Part shown: positions 1 through 7,727 of the stretch, piece after piece
How the letters are laid out: each line of letters opens with the position of its first letter
Position numbering within the stretch: the first letter of the stretch is position 1
NCBI RefSeq assembly: GCF_004322755.1
Contig: NZ_CP036401.1
Coordinates: forward strand, 2,728,001 to 2,792,000
Source of the DNA: Pseudoduganella albidiflava
GTDB lineage: Bacteria; Pseudomonadota; Gammaproteobacteria; Burkholderiales; Burkholderiaceae_D
Length of the DNA stretch: 64,000 bases
Direction: 5' to 3'
Translations under genes and position numbers: made by a program
The notes under the pieces: generated by a model
What the model saw: only the letters and a program-made list of their open reading frames with translations
Databases searched by the model: none
Told to the model about the DNA's origin: nothing

Positions 1-440
1 GTATCGCCGGCGGCTGGCTGTCCGACCGCCTGAGCAAGGCGGGCCATTCGCTGTCGGTGTCGCGCAAGGTGCCGATCGTGCTGGGCATGCTGCTGTCGAT
101 GAGCATGATCGGCTGCAATTACATCGAGACCGACATGCTGGTGGTGGCCGTGATGTCGCTGGCCTTCTTCGGCAAGGGCATCGGCGCGCTGGGCTGGGCG
201 GTGGTGGCCGACACGTCGCCGAAGGAAGCGGGCGGCCTGTCCGGCGCGCTGTTCAACACCTTCGGCAACACGGCCGGCATCACCACCCCGATCGTCATCG
301 GCTACATCGTGCAGAACACGGGTTCCTTCGCCGGCGCGCTGGTGTTCGTCGGCGCCAATGCGGCGGTGGCGATCTTCTGCTACCTGTTCATCGTGGGCGA
401 CATCAAGCGCGTGGTGCTGACCGAATCGCTGGTCAAGTAA
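1..440 (+). CDS. MFS transporter, C-terminal part (5' end outside window)
   Basis: The gene is already open at the left edge (frame of base 3) and ends with TAA at 438-440, so only about the last 145 residues are seen. They contain GGWLSDRL, the loop motif of major facilitator transporters, followed by alternating hydrophobic segments, and KEAGGLSGALFN and NTAGITTPIVIGY as in the anion:cation symporter branch (glucarate, galactonate, hexuronate carriers). Inner-membrane uptake of a sugar acid is inferred from this likeness and from the sugar-acid catabolic genes that follow. The exact substrate cannot be read from the fragment. Confidence 0.75.
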   Translation, partial: IAGGWLSDRLSKAGHSLSVSRKVPIVLGMLLSMSMIGCNYIETDMLVVAVMSLAFFGKGIGALGWAVVADTSPKEAGGLSGALFNTFGNTAGITTPIVIGYIVQNTGSFAGALVFVGANAAVAIFCYLFIVGDIKRVVLTESLVK

Positions 441-472
441 GTCGCCTCCGGGGAATCAGCAACCGCAACCTG

Positions 473-502
473 CCTCCCATCATTCATGAAACTGATGGGA
501 GG
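473..502 (+). other. Perfect 10-bp stem-loop downstream of the transporter
   Basis: CCTCCCATCA at 473-482 pairs perfectly with TGATGGGAGG at 493-502 around a 10-nt loop. No T-run follows, so it is not a classical terminator. It lies between the transporter stop codon and the terminator at 587-612 and could protect the 3' end of the transporter mRNA or belong to a small RNA. Apart from this and the terminator, bases 441-772 hold no gene that I can support. Confidence 0.5.
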
Positions 503-586
503 TATGCGGGAAATAAAGTGGCGCAATATCGGGGTGGATGAGATGATGCGCCTGTCTCCTCCAACTCTCCCAGAGAATTGGACTTC

Positions 587-612
587 GCCGGCCCAGAGCC
601 GGCATTTTTTTT
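587..612 (+). terminator. Rho-independent terminator
   Basis: GCCGGC (587-592), a 5-nt loop CCAGA, GCCGGC (598-603), then A and eight T residues: a textbook intrinsic terminator on the plus strand. It ends either the transporter transcript or a short separate RNA. Confidence 0.8.
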
Positions 613-772
613 GCCCGCCGCATCGGTGCCGAAGAACGCTACGGCTCTTTTGTATCCGGATGTATCAGCGCGCATGCGCGATACCCGGGCTGACACCGGA
701 AGGTATTCGTGACATATGCCATATACACGCGCCGGTTGTAATGCTCCTACACCCACTTGAACGGAGCACAGC

Positions 773-1192
773 ATGAAAGCCAAGACGAAAACCACGACGA
801 AAACCACGACGATCTTCGCCATCCTCCTGGCCGCCGCCGGCATCGCCAATGCCGCCAACGCCCAATCGCAATCGCTGACGCGCGAACAGGTGCATGCCGA
901 AGTGCTGGCGGCGCGCGCCGCTGGCACGCTGAGCAGCGGCGGCGAAGGTTACCAGGCGCTGCAATTCGACATCCCGTCGACGTTGACGCGGGCCGAGGTA
1001 CGCGCCCAGCTGGAGGTGGCCCGCGCCGCGGGGGCGCTGTACGAAGGCGAAGCCTACCCCGGCCCGGCCGGAACGCCTGCGGCGAACCAGCTCACACGGG
1101 CGCAGGTGCGGGCGGAGCTGGCCGCCGCACGGGCGGCCGGAACGGAGTATGTCGGCGAGGCGTATCCGGGCCCGCTGGCCGCTGGCGGCTGA
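773..1192 (+). CDS. DUF4148-type secreted protein with three repeats
   Basis: A 139-residue protein with a Lys/Thr-rich N-terminus, a hydrophobic stretch (IFAILLAAAGIANAANA) and a likely signal-peptidase site near residue 30, so probably exported to the periplasm. The mature part has three copies of a 17-residue unit: LTREQVHAEVLAARAAG, LTRAEVRAQLEVARAAG and LTRAQVRAELAAARAAG. Copies two and three are each followed by an almost identical GEAYPGP tail. Repeats of this type are typical of DUF4148 proteins, common in Burkholderiales and of unknown function. The ATG at 773 has a GGAG ribosome-binding site upstream. It stands alone, convergent with pyruvate kinase. Confidence 0.8.
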   Translation: MKAKTKTTTKTTTIFAILLAAAGIANAANAQSQSLTREQVHAEVLAARAAGTLSSGGEGYQALQFDIPSTLTRAEVRAQLEVARAAGALYEGEAYPGPAGTPAANQLTRAQVRAELAAARAAGTEYVGEAYPGPLAAGG

Positions 1193-1248
1193 TCCAGCCT
1201 TCGAGAGCCGGAGCGGATTGCTGGCGAAGTCCGGCGGCCGCGCAGGCG

Positions 1249-2667
1249 CTACCCCACCTGCGCGATACGCAGCAGGTTGGTCGTGCCGGGCACGCTGAAC
1301 GGCATCCCCGCCGTGATGACGATGGTATCGCCCGGCCGGGCGATGTCTTCGCCCAGTGCCATGGCGCAGGCCTGGTCGCTCATCTCGGCCACGTCCGCCA
1401 CCGCGGGGCACAGCACGGGATGCACGCCCCAGGCCAGCGCCAGGCGCCGCGCCGTCTCGACGGAGGGCGTCATGCCGATGATCGGCGCGCGTGGCCGCTC
1501 GCGGGCCATGCGCAGCGCCGAGTAGCCCGAGCACGTGTACGCGACCACGGCCGCCACGCGCAGCGCCTCGGTCACGCTGCGCACGGCGATGCCGATGCCG
1601 TCGGAGGCCAGCGTGGCCGCGGCGCCGCCGGCGATCGCCAGTTCCTCGCGGTAGTATGGATCGGCCTCGGTCTGCGCGATGATCGAGTTCATGATGCGCA
1701 CGGCGTCGCGCGGATACTGGCCCGAAGCCGATTCGGCCGACAGCATTACCGCGTCCGCGCCGTCGTAGATCGCGGTGGCCACGTCGGACGCCTCGGCGCG
1801 GGTGGGCACCGGTGCCGTCACCATCGATTCCAGCATCTGCGTGGCGACGATCACCGGCTTGCCCACCTTCCTGCACGCGCGCACGATGCGCTTCTGGATC
1901 GCCGGCACCTGTTCCGGCGGCATTTCCACGCCCAGGTCGCCGCGCGCGACCATCACCGCATCGGCTTCGGCCACGATCGCTTCCAGGCTGTGGATCGCCG
2001 CCGGCTTTTCCAGCTTGGCGACGATGGCGGCGCGGTTGCCGACCAGCGCCTTGATCTCGGCGATATCCTCGGGCCGCTGCACGAACGACAGCGCGACCCA
2101 GTCGATGCCCAGCTTCAGGCCGAACTCCAGGTCATGCCGGTCCTTTTCCGTCAGCGCCGACAGCGGCAGGACCACGCCCGGCACGTTGACGCCCTTGCGG
2201 TCGGAGATGCGTCCGCCGGTGACGACCCGCGTATCCGCGAAATCCGGCCCGCAGGCATCGACGCGCAGGCGCACGCGCCCGTCGTCGACCAGCAGGTCGG
2301 TGCCTGGTACCAGCGCGGCGAAGATCTCGGGATGGGGCAGGGGCGCGCGGTGCGCGTCGCCAGGCACTTCGCGGTCGAGGTCGAGCCGGAACGCATCGCC
2401 GGCGGCCAGCGTGACGGCGCCCTCCGTGAAGGTGCCCAGCCGCAGCTTGGGACCCTGCAGGTCGAGCAGCACGCCGACCGGACGGCCCGTTTCGGCTTCG
2501 ATGGCGCGGATCGTCTCCAGGCGCTGGCGGTGATCGGCATGGCTGCCGTGGCTGAAGTTCAGGCGGAATACGTCGGCGCCGGCATCGAACAGGGCACGGA
2601 TGGTGTCCGGATCGGAGCTGGCGGGGCCGAGGGTGGCGACGATCTTTGCATTGCGTTGGCGGTGCAT
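1249..2667 (-). CDS. pyk: Pyruvate kinase
   Basis: A 472-residue cytoplasmic enzyme converting phosphoenolpyruvate and ADP to pyruvate and ATP. The N-terminus KIVATLGPASSD is the usual strand-one motif. FRLNFSHG, the catalytic-loop motif KLEKPAAIHSLEAI, the Mg/PEP-binding segment VMVARGDLGVE and ATQMLESM are all present, and length is normal. It starts 12 bp after the glycerate kinase stop, so the two are probably cotranscribed. Together they take glycerate to pyruvate, which suggests this copy serves sugar-acid/tartrate catabolism and may not be the main glycolytic isozyme. That role is inferred from context. Confidence 0.93.
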   Translation of the reverse strand: MHRQRNAKIVATLGPASSDPDTIRALFDAGADVFRLNFSHGSHADHRQRLETIRAIEAETGRPVGVLLDLQGPKLRLGTFTEGAVTLAAGDAFRLDLDREVPGDAHRAPLPHPEIFAALVPGTDLLVDDGRVRLRVDACGPDFADTRVVTGGRISDRKGVNVPGVVLPLSALTEKDRHDLEFGLKLGIDWVALSFVQRPEDIAEIKALVGNRAAIVAKLEKPAAIHSLEAIVAEADAVMVARGDLGVEMPPEQVPAIQKRIVRACRKVGKPVIVATQMLESMVTAPVPTRAEASDVATAIYDGADAVMLSAESASGQYPRDAVRIMNSIIAQTEADPYYREELAIAGGAAATLASDGIGIAVRSVTEALRVAAVVAYTCSGYSALRMARERPRAPIIGMTPSVETARRLALAWGVHPVLCPAVADVAEMSDQACAMALGEDIARPGDTIVITAGMPFSVPGTTNLLRIAQVG

Positions 2668-2679
2668 GGGGTTCCCGTT

Positions 2680-3969
2680 TCAGGTGGCGCGCGGCGGCAC
2701 GACCAGCAGCGCGCGAAAATCGTTGACGTTGGTCAGCGTGGGGCCGGTGACGACGCTGTCGCCCAGCGCTGAGAAGAAGCCGTGACCGTCATTGTCGTCC
2801 AGGCTGTCGTGCGGGCGCAAGCCCGCGGCCCAGGCGCGCTCCAGCGTGTCCGGCGCGATGGCCGCGCCGGCGATTTCCTCCTGCCCGTCGACACCATCCG
2901 TATCGGCCGCCAGGCCATGCACGCCCGGTTCGCCGCGCAGGGCGAGGGCGCAGGCCAGCAGGAACTCCACATTGCGCCCGCCGCGCCCGTTGCCGCGCAC
3001 CGTGACGGTGGTCTCGCCGCCCGACAGCAGCACGCACGGCGCCGCGAACGGCTGGCCGCGGCGCGCCGCCTGCAGCGCGATCCCGGCCAGCACCTTGCCC
3101 ACGTCGCGCGCTTCGCCTTCCAGGCTGTCGCCGAGGATATGCGGTGTGATGCCGGCGTCGAGCGCGACGCGCGCCGCCGCTTCCAGCGCCATCTGCGGGG
3201 TGGCGATCAGCCGTACTTCCGCACGGGCCAGGCGCGGGTCGCCCGGCTTCACGGATTCGCCCCGGCCGCTGCGGAGCACGTCGAGCACGTGCTCCGGCAA
3301 GGCGATGCCATAGCGGCGCAGGATCGCCAGCGCATCCTCGCAGGTGCTGGCATCGGCCACCGTGGGGCCGGAAGCGATGTCGCGCGGGTCGTCGCCGGGC
3401 ACGTCGGAGATCAGCAGGGTGACCACGCGCGCCGGGTGGCAGGCCGCGCCCAGCCGGCCACCCTTGATGGCCGACAGGTGCCGCCGCACGCAGTTCATCT
3501 CGCCGATCGTCGCGCCAGATTTCAGCAGCGCGGCATTGACGAACTGCTTGTCTTCCAGCGTGATGCCTTCCAGCGGCAGCGGCAGCAGCGCGGAGCCGCC
3601 GCCGGAGATCAGGCACAGGACCGTGTCGTCCTCGGACAGGCCGCGCACCAGCGCCAGCATCCGGCGCGCGGCGCCGAGGCCCGCCGCATCGGGCACCGGG
3701 TGCGCCGCCTCGACGATCTCGATGCGCTCGCACGGTACCGCGTAGCCGTAGCGGGTGACGACCAGGCCCGCCAGGGGGCCACTCCAGTTGCGTTCGACGG
3801 CGCGGGCCATCTCGGCCGACGCCTTGCCGGCGCCGATCACGATCAGCCGGCCCCTTGCCACTTCCCCAGGCGCTGGCAGCCGGCCGGGTATGCACAGCGC
3901 CGGCTGCGATGCGGCGATGGCCGCGTCGAGCATGCTGCGCAGCAGCGCGCGTGCTTCGGTGTCATCCAT
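2680..3969 (-). CDS. Glycerate 2-kinase, GckA/TtuD (MOFRL) family
   Basis: A 429-residue protein of the type-2 glycerate kinase family, which phosphorylates D-glycerate to 2-phosphoglycerate and is sometimes annotated as hydroxypyruvate reductase TtuD. Seen in the sequence: the N-terminal GRLIVIGAGKAS motif, the glycine-rich ISGGGSALLPLP loop, the conserved KSGATIGEMNCVRRHLS segment, and the C-terminal MOFRL region with LSGGETTVTV and GGRNVEFLLA. It sits between dctA and pyk on the same strand. Its product feeds enolase and then the adjacent pyruvate kinase. Older TtuD names are probably misleading for the reaction. Confidence 0.88.
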   Translation of the reverse strand: MDDTEARALLRSMLDAAIAASQPALCIPGRLPAPGEVARGRLIVIGAGKASAEMARAVERNWSGPLAGLVVTRYGYAVPCERIEIVEAAHPVPDAAGLGAARRMLALVRGLSEDDTVLCLISGGGSALLPLPLEGITLEDKQFVNAALLKSGATIGEMNCVRRHLSAIKGGRLGAACHPARVVTLLISDVPGDDPRDIASGPTVADASTCEDALAILRRYGIALPEHVLDVLRSGRGESVKPGDPRLARAEVRLIATPQMALEAAARVALDAGITPHILGDSLEGEARDVGKVLAGIALQAARRGQPFAAPCVLLSGGETTVTVRGNGRGGRNVEFLLACALALRGEPGVHGLAADTDGVDGQEEIAGAAIAPDTLERAWAAGLRPHDSLDDNDGHGFFSALGDSVVTGPTLTNVNDFRALLVVPPRAT

Positions 3970-4008
3970 CGTTGTCTCCTCGCTTGCTCGATAAACGGAT
4001 AGTACAGC

Positions 4009-5358
4009 TCATGCGGAGACCTTGTGCACCTGCACCAGATCCGGTGCGCCCTGGTCGCCGTCGCCTTCCGGCTGGTACAGCGCCCGCAGCTCTTCGGGCG
4101 ACGACTGGCCGCCGAGTACCCGGTCCATCTGCCCGCGGTCCAGCGCACCCACCCACTGGGCGATCGCCATCGTGCCCACGGCATTGCCGATCGTGTTCGT
4201 GATGGCGCGCGCCTCGGACATGAAGCGGTCCACGCCCAGCAGCAGCACCATGCCCTCGACGGGGATCTTGCCCATCGAGGCCAGCGTGGCCGCCAGCGTG
4301 ATGAAGCCGGAACCGGTGACGCCAGCCGACCCTTTCGAGGTCACCATCAGCACGGCCAGCACCACCAGCTGGTCGGTCAGGCTCAGCGGCGTGTTGGTGG
4401 CCTGGGCGATGAAGATGGCCGCCATCGTGTAGTAGATGCACTGGCCATCCGGATTGAAGGTGACGCCGGACGGGATCACCAGGCCGACCACCGGCTTGGA
4501 CACGCCCACGTGTTCCAGCTTGCGCATCAGCTGCGGCACCACCGATTCGGACGAACTGGTGCCCAGCACGGTGAAGATCTCGTCTTTTATATAGCGCAGG
4601 AACTTCCACAGGCTGAAGCCTGACATGCGCGCCACCAGCCCGAGGATCACCGCCACGAACACGAAGCAGGTGAGGTACATGCAGGCCATCAGGTAGCCCA
4701 GCGACACCAGCGAGCCCAGGCCGTACTTGCCGACCGTGAAGCCGATCGCGCCGAACGCGGCCAGCGGCGCCACGCGCATGATCATGCCGACGACGATGAA
4801 CATGCTGTTGCTGAACGCTTCGAGGAAATCGACCACGGGCTTGGCACGGCGGCCCATGTGCGACAGTGCCACGCCGAACATGGTGGCGAAGACGAGGATC
4901 TGCAGGATGTCGTTCTTCGCCAGCGCCTCGACCACGCTGGTGGGGATCATGTGCAGCAGGAAATCGACGAAACCGCCGGAGTGGCCGGCGGCGGCGGTGT
5001 AGTTCTTGATGCCGGCGGTGTCGAGCGTGGCGATGTCCACGTTCATGCCCACGCCGGGCCTGGCCAGGTTGACGACCACCAGGCCCAGCCCCAGCGCGAA
5101 CGTCGACATCACTTCGAAGTAGATCAGCGCGCGCGAACCGACGCGGCCCAGCTCCTTCATGCTGTCCATCTTGGCGATGCCCAGCACCACCATCGCGAAG
5201 ATGACCGGCGCGAACACCATCTTGATCAGGCGGATGAAGGCGTCGCCCAGCGGCTTCAGGTCCGCCGCGAAGTGCGGATACAGGACGCCGAGGATGCCGC
5301 CGGCGAGCACGCCGATCAGCACTTGCACGTACAGCTTTCCAAAGAATCGTTTTGTCAT
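4009..5358 (-). CDS. dctA: C4-dicarboxylate:cation symporter DctA
   Basis: A 449-residue inner-membrane carrier of the dicarboxylate/amino acid:cation symporter family, importing succinate, fumarate, malate and perhaps tartrate. Family hallmarks are visible: the serine-rich re-entrant loop SSSESVVPQLMRKLE, the GLVIPSGVTFNPDG motif, and TSKGSAGVTGSGFITLAATL near the C-terminus. The ATG at 5358 was chosen over one 15 codons upstream because it has GGAGACAAGC directly before it and begins the usual MTKRFFGKLY N-terminus. It lies upstream of the glycerate kinase and pyk with a 39-bp gap, consistent with an organic-acid operon. Confidence 0.9.
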   Translation of the reverse strand: MTKRFFGKLYVQVLIGVLAGGILGVLYPHFAADLKPLGDAFIRLIKMVFAPVIFAMVVLGIAKMDSMKELGRVGSRALIYFEVMSTFALGLGLVVVNLARPGVGMNVDIATLDTAGIKNYTAAAGHSGGFVDFLLHMIPTSVVEALAKNDILQILVFATMFGVALSHMGRRAKPVVDFLEAFSNSMFIVVGMIMRVAPLAAFGAIGFTVGKYGLGSLVSLGYLMACMYLTCFVFVAVILGLVARMSGFSLWKFLRYIKDEIFTVLGTSSSESVVPQLMRKLEHVGVSKPVVGLVIPSGVTFNPDGQCIYYTMAAIFIAQATNTPLSLTDQLVVLAVLMVTSKGSAGVTGSGFITLAATLASMGKIPVEGMVLLLGVDRFMSEARAITNTIGNAVGTMAIAQWVGALDRGQMDRVLGGQSSPEELRALYQPEGDGDQGAPDLVQVHKVSA

Positions 5359-5398
5359 GCTTGTCTCCAATATGATGTACAGCGCACGGGGTGACGCA

Positions 5399-5540
5399 TG
5401 CATTCATCCCAACGGCGAACGGCTGGGGTCAGACCCAGCGGGGTGAAGCAGGGGTTTCGCGACGCATGCTTCGCGCCTGCGGAACGGTGCTGGCATGCAG
5501 GCCAGCATTCCTTCCTGACCCCGGTATCTGCCTTCGGGTG
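5399..5540. repeat. Nested palindromic element, copy 1 (GGGGTCAG family)
   Basis: Outer sequence TGCATTCATCCCAACGGCGA, then CTGGGGTCAGACCCAG (5423-5438), an internal hairpin module (5448-5515) and CTGACCCCGG from 5516. The internal module carries GCGACGCATGCTTCGC and the stem TGCTGGC/GCCAGCA. It matches the elements at 29451-29594 and 61068-61140. It fills most of the gap between dctA and the tartrate dehydrogenase gene. Confidence 0.75.
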
Positions 5541-5592
5541 AAAAATCCGCCAAGCTCTAGCGGCCGGTCGGAAGCGACGTCTTACGACATCG

Positions 5593-6681
5593 TCAGGCAG
5601 CCTTGCGATCGGCGTCCCTGGACAGGAAGTCGCAGACGGCGCGCGTCACGTCGGCGGTGGTGGCCTTGCCACCCAGGTCGCCCGTGTGCAGGGCCCTGTT
5701 CGCGGTGACGTGCTCGATGGCCGCCATCACGCGCGCGGCGGCTTCGTGCTCGCCCAGGTGTTCCAGCAGCATGACCACCGACCAGAACGTGCCGACCGGA
5801 TTGGCCAGGCCCTTCCCCATGATGTCGAACGCGGAACCGTGGATCGGTTCGAACATCGACGGATAGCGGCGTTCCGGGTCGATGTTGCCGGTGGGGGCGA
5901 TGCCCAGGCTGCCGGCCAGCGCGGCCGCCAGGTCGGAGAGGATGTCCGCGTGCAGGTTGGTGGCCACGATCGTGTCCAGCGTGGCGGGGCGGTTGACCAT
6001 CCGCGCGGTGGCGGCATCGACCAGTTCCTTGTCCCATTTCACGTCGGGGAATTCGCGCGACACTTCCAGCGCGATCTCGTCCCACATCACCATCGCGTGG
6101 CGCTGCGCATTGCTCTTGGTGATCACGGTAAGCAGCTTGCGCGGCCGGGACTGCGCCAGCCGGAAGGCAAAGCGCAGGATGCGTTCGACGCCGACGCGGG
6201 TCATCATCGACACGTCCGTCGCCGCCTCGATCGGGTGGCCCTGGTGCACGCGGCCGCCCACGCCGGAGTATTCGCCTTCGGAGTTTTCGCGCACGATGAC
6301 CCAGTTGAGGTCTTCCGGCGCGCAGCGCTTGAGCGGCGCATCGATGCCGGGCAGGATGCGCGTCGGGCGCACGTTGGCGTACTGGTCGAAGCCCTGGCAG
6401 ATCTTCAGGCGCAGGCCCCACAGCGTGATGTGGTCGGGGATGTCCGGATCGCCGGCGGAGCCGAACAGGATCGCATCCTTGCCCCGCAGCGCGTCCAGGC
6501 CATCGGCCGGCATCATCACGCCGTGCTGCCGGTAATAGTCGCCGCCCCAGTCGAAATCCTCGAACTGGAACTTGAAGGTGGCGCTGCCGGCGGCCAGCGC
6601 CGCCAGGACTTCGCGGCCTGCCGGTACCACTTCCTTGCCGATGCCGTCGCCCGGGATGGTGGCGATCTGGTAGGTTTTCAT
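5593..6681 (-). CDS. ttuC: Tartrate dehydrogenase/decarboxylase-type enzyme
   Basis: A 362-residue NAD-dependent beta-decarboxylating dehydrogenase of the isocitrate/isopropylmalate dehydrogenase family. TIPGDGIGKEV marks the nucleotide-binding start, VRENSEGEYSGVGGR is the family active-site segment in its tartrate-dehydrogenase form, and HGSAFDIMGKGLANPVGTFW is the C-terminal signature. Tartrate enzymes of this group also act on D-malate, so the substrate could be either. The ATG at 6681 follows GAGGAGACAGC. Its neighbours (dctA, glycerate kinase, pyruvate kinase, divergent LysR) fit tartrate to glycerate to pyruvate. Confidence 0.85.
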   Translation of the reverse strand: MKTYQIATIPGDGIGKEVVPAGREVLAALAAGSATFKFQFEDFDWGGDYYRQHGVMMPADGLDALRGKDAILFGSAGDPDIPDHITLWGLRLKICQGFDQYANVRPTRILPGIDAPLKRCAPEDLNWVIVRENSEGEYSGVGGRVHQGHPIEAATDVSMMTRVGVERILRFAFRLAQSRPRKLLTVITKSNAQRHAMVMWDEIALEVSREFPDVKWDKELVDAATARMVNRPATLDTIVATNLHADILSDLAAALAGSLGIAPTGNIDPERRYPSMFEPIHGSAFDIMGKGLANPVGTFWSVVMLLEHLGEHEAAARVMAAIEHVTANRALHTGDLGGKATTADVTRAVCDFLSRDADRKAA

Positions 6682-6722
6682 GCTGTCTCCTCATTGGAAC
6701 GATTGAAAGTGGGCTCACTGTA

Positions 6723-6736
6723 GCGGGTGGACCCGC
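6723..6736. promoter_or_regulatory. Palindrome in the ttuC/LysR divergent promoter region
   Basis: GCGGGT-GG-ACCCGC is a perfect dyad with six-base arms, lying between the tartrate dehydrogenase start (6681) and the LysR start (6785). Its place makes it a candidate regulator site, but it does not match the T-N11-A LysR box well, so the assignment is only positional. Confidence 0.35.
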
Positions 6737-6784
6737 GCACGAATGGCCGTTAAACTCAATCCGTTCTTAACCTGGAGCTCAAGA

Positions 6785-7705
6785 ATGAACGTCAACTTGC
6801 AACCTGCGGAACTGAGCTTCGTCGTCACGCTGGCCACCATCGGCAGCCTGAGTGGCGCTGCGCGGGAACTGGGCATCACCACGTCCGCCGTCAGCAAGCG
6901 TCTCGCACTGCTGGAAGGACGTATCGGCGTGCCGCTGGTGAACCGCACCACGCGGCGCATGAGCCTGACGGCGGAAGGAGAAGTGCTGTACGAGCATGCG
7001 CAGCGCATCCTGCAGGAGCTGGCCGACCTGGAACAGATGCTGACGAAGTCGAAAGGCACGCCGAAAGGCCAGTTGCGCGTCAACGCCACGCTGGGCTTCG
7101 GACGGTTGCACATCGCGCCAGCGATTTCGCAGTACGTGCTGCGCTACCCGGAAGTGGACGTGCAGCTGCAACTGTCGGTCGACCCGCCGCCGCTGGCCGA
7201 CGACCAGTTCGACGTGTGCATCCGCTTCGGCGCCCCGGCCGATACCCGCGTCATCGCGCGCCGCCTGGCGGCCAACCGGCGGCTGCTGTGCGCCGCGCCG
7301 AAGTACCTGGCCCGCCACGGCGAGCCGAAGACACCGGCCGAGCTGGCGCGGCACAACTGCATCGCGATCCGGCAGGGTGACGAGGCGTATGGCGTGTGGC
7401 GGCTGCACGCTGGAAAGGAGGGCGAACGGGATGCGGTTGCCGTCAAGGTGCGCGGCAACCTGACGACCAACGATGGTGAGATCGCGGTGAACTGGGCACT
7501 GGACGGACACGGTATCCTCATGCGCGCGGGCTGGGATATCGAGCGCTACCTGGAAAGCGGCCGGCTGGTGCAGGTGCTGCCGGGCTACCGCACGCCGGAT
7601 GCGGACATCCATGCGGTGTATCCGCACCGGCACCAGCTGTCGGCGCGGATCCGTACCTTCGTGGATTTCCTGGTGGAGCGATTCGCGGCGATGGACCAGC
7701 CGTGA
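6785..7705 (+). CDS. LysR-family regulator, divergent from ttuC
   Basis: A 306-residue LysR transcription factor. Residues about 3-62 form the winged HTH (ELSFVVTLATIGSLSGAARELG, then TSAVSKRLALLE), followed by the linker helix and an effector-binding domain. The ATG at 6785 was preferred to one 14 codons upstream because GGAG lies about 8 bases before it. It shares a 103-bp divergent promoter region with the tartrate dehydrogenase gene, so it most likely controls the organic-acid operon. The effector, perhaps tartrate or malate, is inferred from position only. Confidence 0.85.
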   Translation: MNVNLQPAELSFVVTLATIGSLSGAARELGITTSAVSKRLALLEGRIGVPLVNRTTRRMSLTAEGEVLYEHAQRILQELADLEQMLTKSKGTPKGQLRVNATLGFGRLHIAPAISQYVLRYPEVDVQLQLSVDPPPLADDQFDVCIRFGAPADTRVIARRLAANRRLLCAAPKYLARHGEPKTPAELARHNCIAIRQGDEAYGVWRLHAGKEGERDAVAVKVRGNLTTNDGEIAVNWALDGHGILMRAGWDIERYLESGRLVQVLPGYRTPDADIHAVYPHRHQLSARIRTFVDFLVERFAAMDQP

Positions 7706-7727
7706 CGGGACGCGAACGTGAGGCGTG

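Noticed and set aside
757..2772. A 671-codon plus-strand reading frame across the DUF4148 gene and antisense to pyruvate kinase
   Set aside because: It is the GC-rich shadow of pyk and part of the DUF4148 region. The protein is rich in Arg, His, Gly and Gln with no domain, and the antisense enzyme is unmistakable.
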